Positions 63,007 to 64,000 of a stretch of DNA of 64,000 nt are shown piece after piece. The notes beneath the pieces are model-generated. The model did no database searches, was not told the origin of the DNA, and saw only the letters and a list, made by a program, of their open reading frames with translations. This DNA comes from Arthrobacter agilis. GTDB lineage: Bacteria > Actinomycetota > Actinomycetes > Actinomycetales > Micrococcaceae. The stretch covers positions 248,001 to 312,000 of the forward strand of contig NZ_NFSC01000031.1 in assembly GCF_002157505.1 (NCBI RefSeq). Reading direction: 5' to 3'. The position numbers were made by a program, and so were the translations under genes. Numbering within the stretch: the first letter of the stretch is position 1; every line of letters starts with the position of its first letter.

Positions 63007-64000
63007 TCAGGACGCGGCGGGCTCCTCGTACTTCGGGAACACCGGCGACGGTGCGGGCAGGGCGGTGCCCGGCTCGATGCGCCGGTCGAGCGCGCTGAAG
63101 AGACGCCGGGCGTCGTCGGCCTCCGTGCCCTGGCCGAGCGCCGTGAGGATCTGCCCTGCGCTGCCCGGCATGACGGGCTGCGCGAGGACGGCCACCACCC
63201 GGAGGACCTCCAGGGTCACGTACAGGACGGTGTTCATGCGCTCGGGATCGGTCTTCCGCAGGACCCAGGGCTGCTGGTCGGCGAAGTAGGCGTTCGTGTC
63301 GCCGAGGACTGTCCACACGGCTTCGAGGGCGCGGGAGAACTCCTGCCGGTCGTACGCAGCACGGCTGGCCTCCAGCAGGGCATGGGCCTGGTCGAGGATC
63401 TCCGTGTCGGCCGGTGAGAACGCTCCCGGCTGGGGCACGGCACCGTCGCAGTTCTTTGCCACCATGGACAGTGACCGCTGCGCCAGGTTGCCGAAGTTGT
63501 TGGCCAGGTCGGAGTTCATCCGCCCGACGACGGCCTCGTGGCTGTAGGAGCCGTCAGCCCCGAACGGGACCTCGCGGAGGAGGAAGAAGCGCACGGAGTC
63601 GAGGCCGTACTGGTCCACCCAGTCCGCGGGTGCCACGGTGTTGCCGAGCGACTTGGACATCTTCACGCCCCGGTTGTGCAGGAAGCCGTGGATCATGACG
63701 CGCTTCGGCAGTTCGAGGCCCGCGGACATGAGGAAGGCGGGCCAGTAGATGGCGTGGAAGCGTGAGATGTCCTTGCCGATCACGTGGACGTCGGCGGGCC
63801 AGAACCTGCGGAAGCGCTCCGAGTCGGTGTCGGGGAAGCCGACGCCGGTCAGGTAGTTGGTCAGCGCGTCCACCCAGACGTACATGACGTGCCGGTCGTC
63901 GCCGGGGACCGGAACGCCCCAGTCGAAGGTGGTGCGGCTGATGGACAGGTCCTCGAGCCCGCGCCGCACGAACGAGATGACCTCGTTGAACCGCGGCTGC
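63007..64000 (-). CDS. metG: Methionyl-tRNA synthetase, C-terminal part (5' end outside window)
   Basis: About 331 residues are visible; the gene enters from beyond base 64000, so the N-terminal HIGH motif is not seen. MYVWVDALTNYLTGVGF, PADVHVIGKDISRFHAIYWPAFLMSAG, MIHGFLHNRGVKMSKSLGNTVAP (KMSKS) and FLLREVPFGADGSYSHEAVVGRMNSDLANNFGNLAQR are diagnostic. It ends in the helical anticodon-binding domain (to EEPAAS); no C-terminal tRNA-binding (OB-fold) extension is present. It converges on the kinase-linked small protein, with 22 bases between. Confidence 0.97.
   Translation of the reverse strand, partial: QPRFNEVISFVRRGLEDLSISRTTFDWGVPVPGDDRHVMYVWVDALTNYLTGVGFPDTDSERFRRFWPADVHVIGKDISRFHAIYWPAFLMSAGLELPKRVMIHGFLHNRGVKMSKSLGNTVAPADWVDQYGLDSVRFFLLREVPFGADGSYSHEAVVGRMNSDLANNFGNLAQRSLSMVAKNCDGAVPQPGAFSPADTEILDQAHALLEASRAAYDRQEFSRALEAVWTVLGDTNAYFADQQPWVLRKTDPERMNTVLYVTLEVLRVVAVLAQPVMPGSAGQILTALGQGTEADDARRLFSALDRRIEPGTALPAPSPVFPKYEEPAAS

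Overview
The window is high-GC DNA, densely packed with genes, with many GTG starts and 1-4 base overlaps. It looks like a chromosome segment from a Micrococcaceae-type actinobacterium (Arthrobacter sensu lato). Support for this: the familiar actinobacterial order leuC-leuD-murA-plsC-gpsA-ddl ... thiL-DhaL/FakA-like-recG ... rsmD ... coaD-DUF177-rpmF-rnc read along the minus strand, an IclR regulator divergent from leuCD, a fused RmlC-RmlD, paired dynamin-like GTPases, and DUF3515 and DUF3072 genes. I see no insertion sequence, integrase, prophage or CRISPR array.

Layout. 1-1947: rnc (partial), rpmF, DUF177 and coaD. 2095-6392, plus strand: an aminotransferase, a spermidine-synthase-like protein, a small STAS-like protein with an internal duplication, a His/Cys-bearing membrane protein and a YcnI-type copper protein. 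6487-14465, minus: rsmD, a molybdate operon (regulator-modA-modB-modC), recG, a FakA/DhaL-like protein and thiL. 14521-17903, minus: dTDP-rhamnose genes and a repeat-bearing secreted membrane-anchored protein. 18092-32660: a mostly plus-strand accessory block (DUF3515 lipoprotein, SMP-30 lactonase, SDR, glycosyltransferase, DUF3072, RibA-RibD fusion, LysR/PutA pair, YeiH, pirin, FMN reductase with luciferase-like monooxygenase). 32724-39370, minus: ddl, gpsA, plsC, murA, leuD, leuC. 39517-41585: LtbR-like IclR, DUF1697 and an MBL protein. 41627-45390: two GTPases. Then tRNA-Glu, tRNA-Gln, a HAD phosphatase, gltX and an FAH-family hydrolase.

49177-50673 is the most unusual part. A 46-codon minus-strand gene encodes a signal-peptide-bearing precursor ending in GYWPY. 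It has its own ribosome binding site, promoter-like boxes and terminator. It is divergent from a 346-residue all-helical TPR-like protein with no DNA-binding domain. The arrangement recalls secreted-peptide/TPR-receptor signalling (Rap-Phr, PlcR-PapR, AimR) but I do not recognise it as a described actinobacterial system. Its codon usage is less GC-biased than the neighbours. A GGDEF-EAL protein follows.

52740-64000: ilvE and leuB (minus), a DesK-type two-component system followed by a MacB-like ABC exporter pair, a soluble hybrid-like histidine kinase with a small helical protein, and the C-terminal part of metG.

Notable cis elements: a perfect 42-bp palindrome inside the start of rnc, a perfect inverted repeat between lysR and putA, a GTCTCA-N5-TGAGAC element between leuC and the IclR gene, a palindrome between promoter boxes of the flavin monooxygenase operon, and several strong intrinsic terminators. 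All functional statements rest on motif reading by eye; no database search was run.
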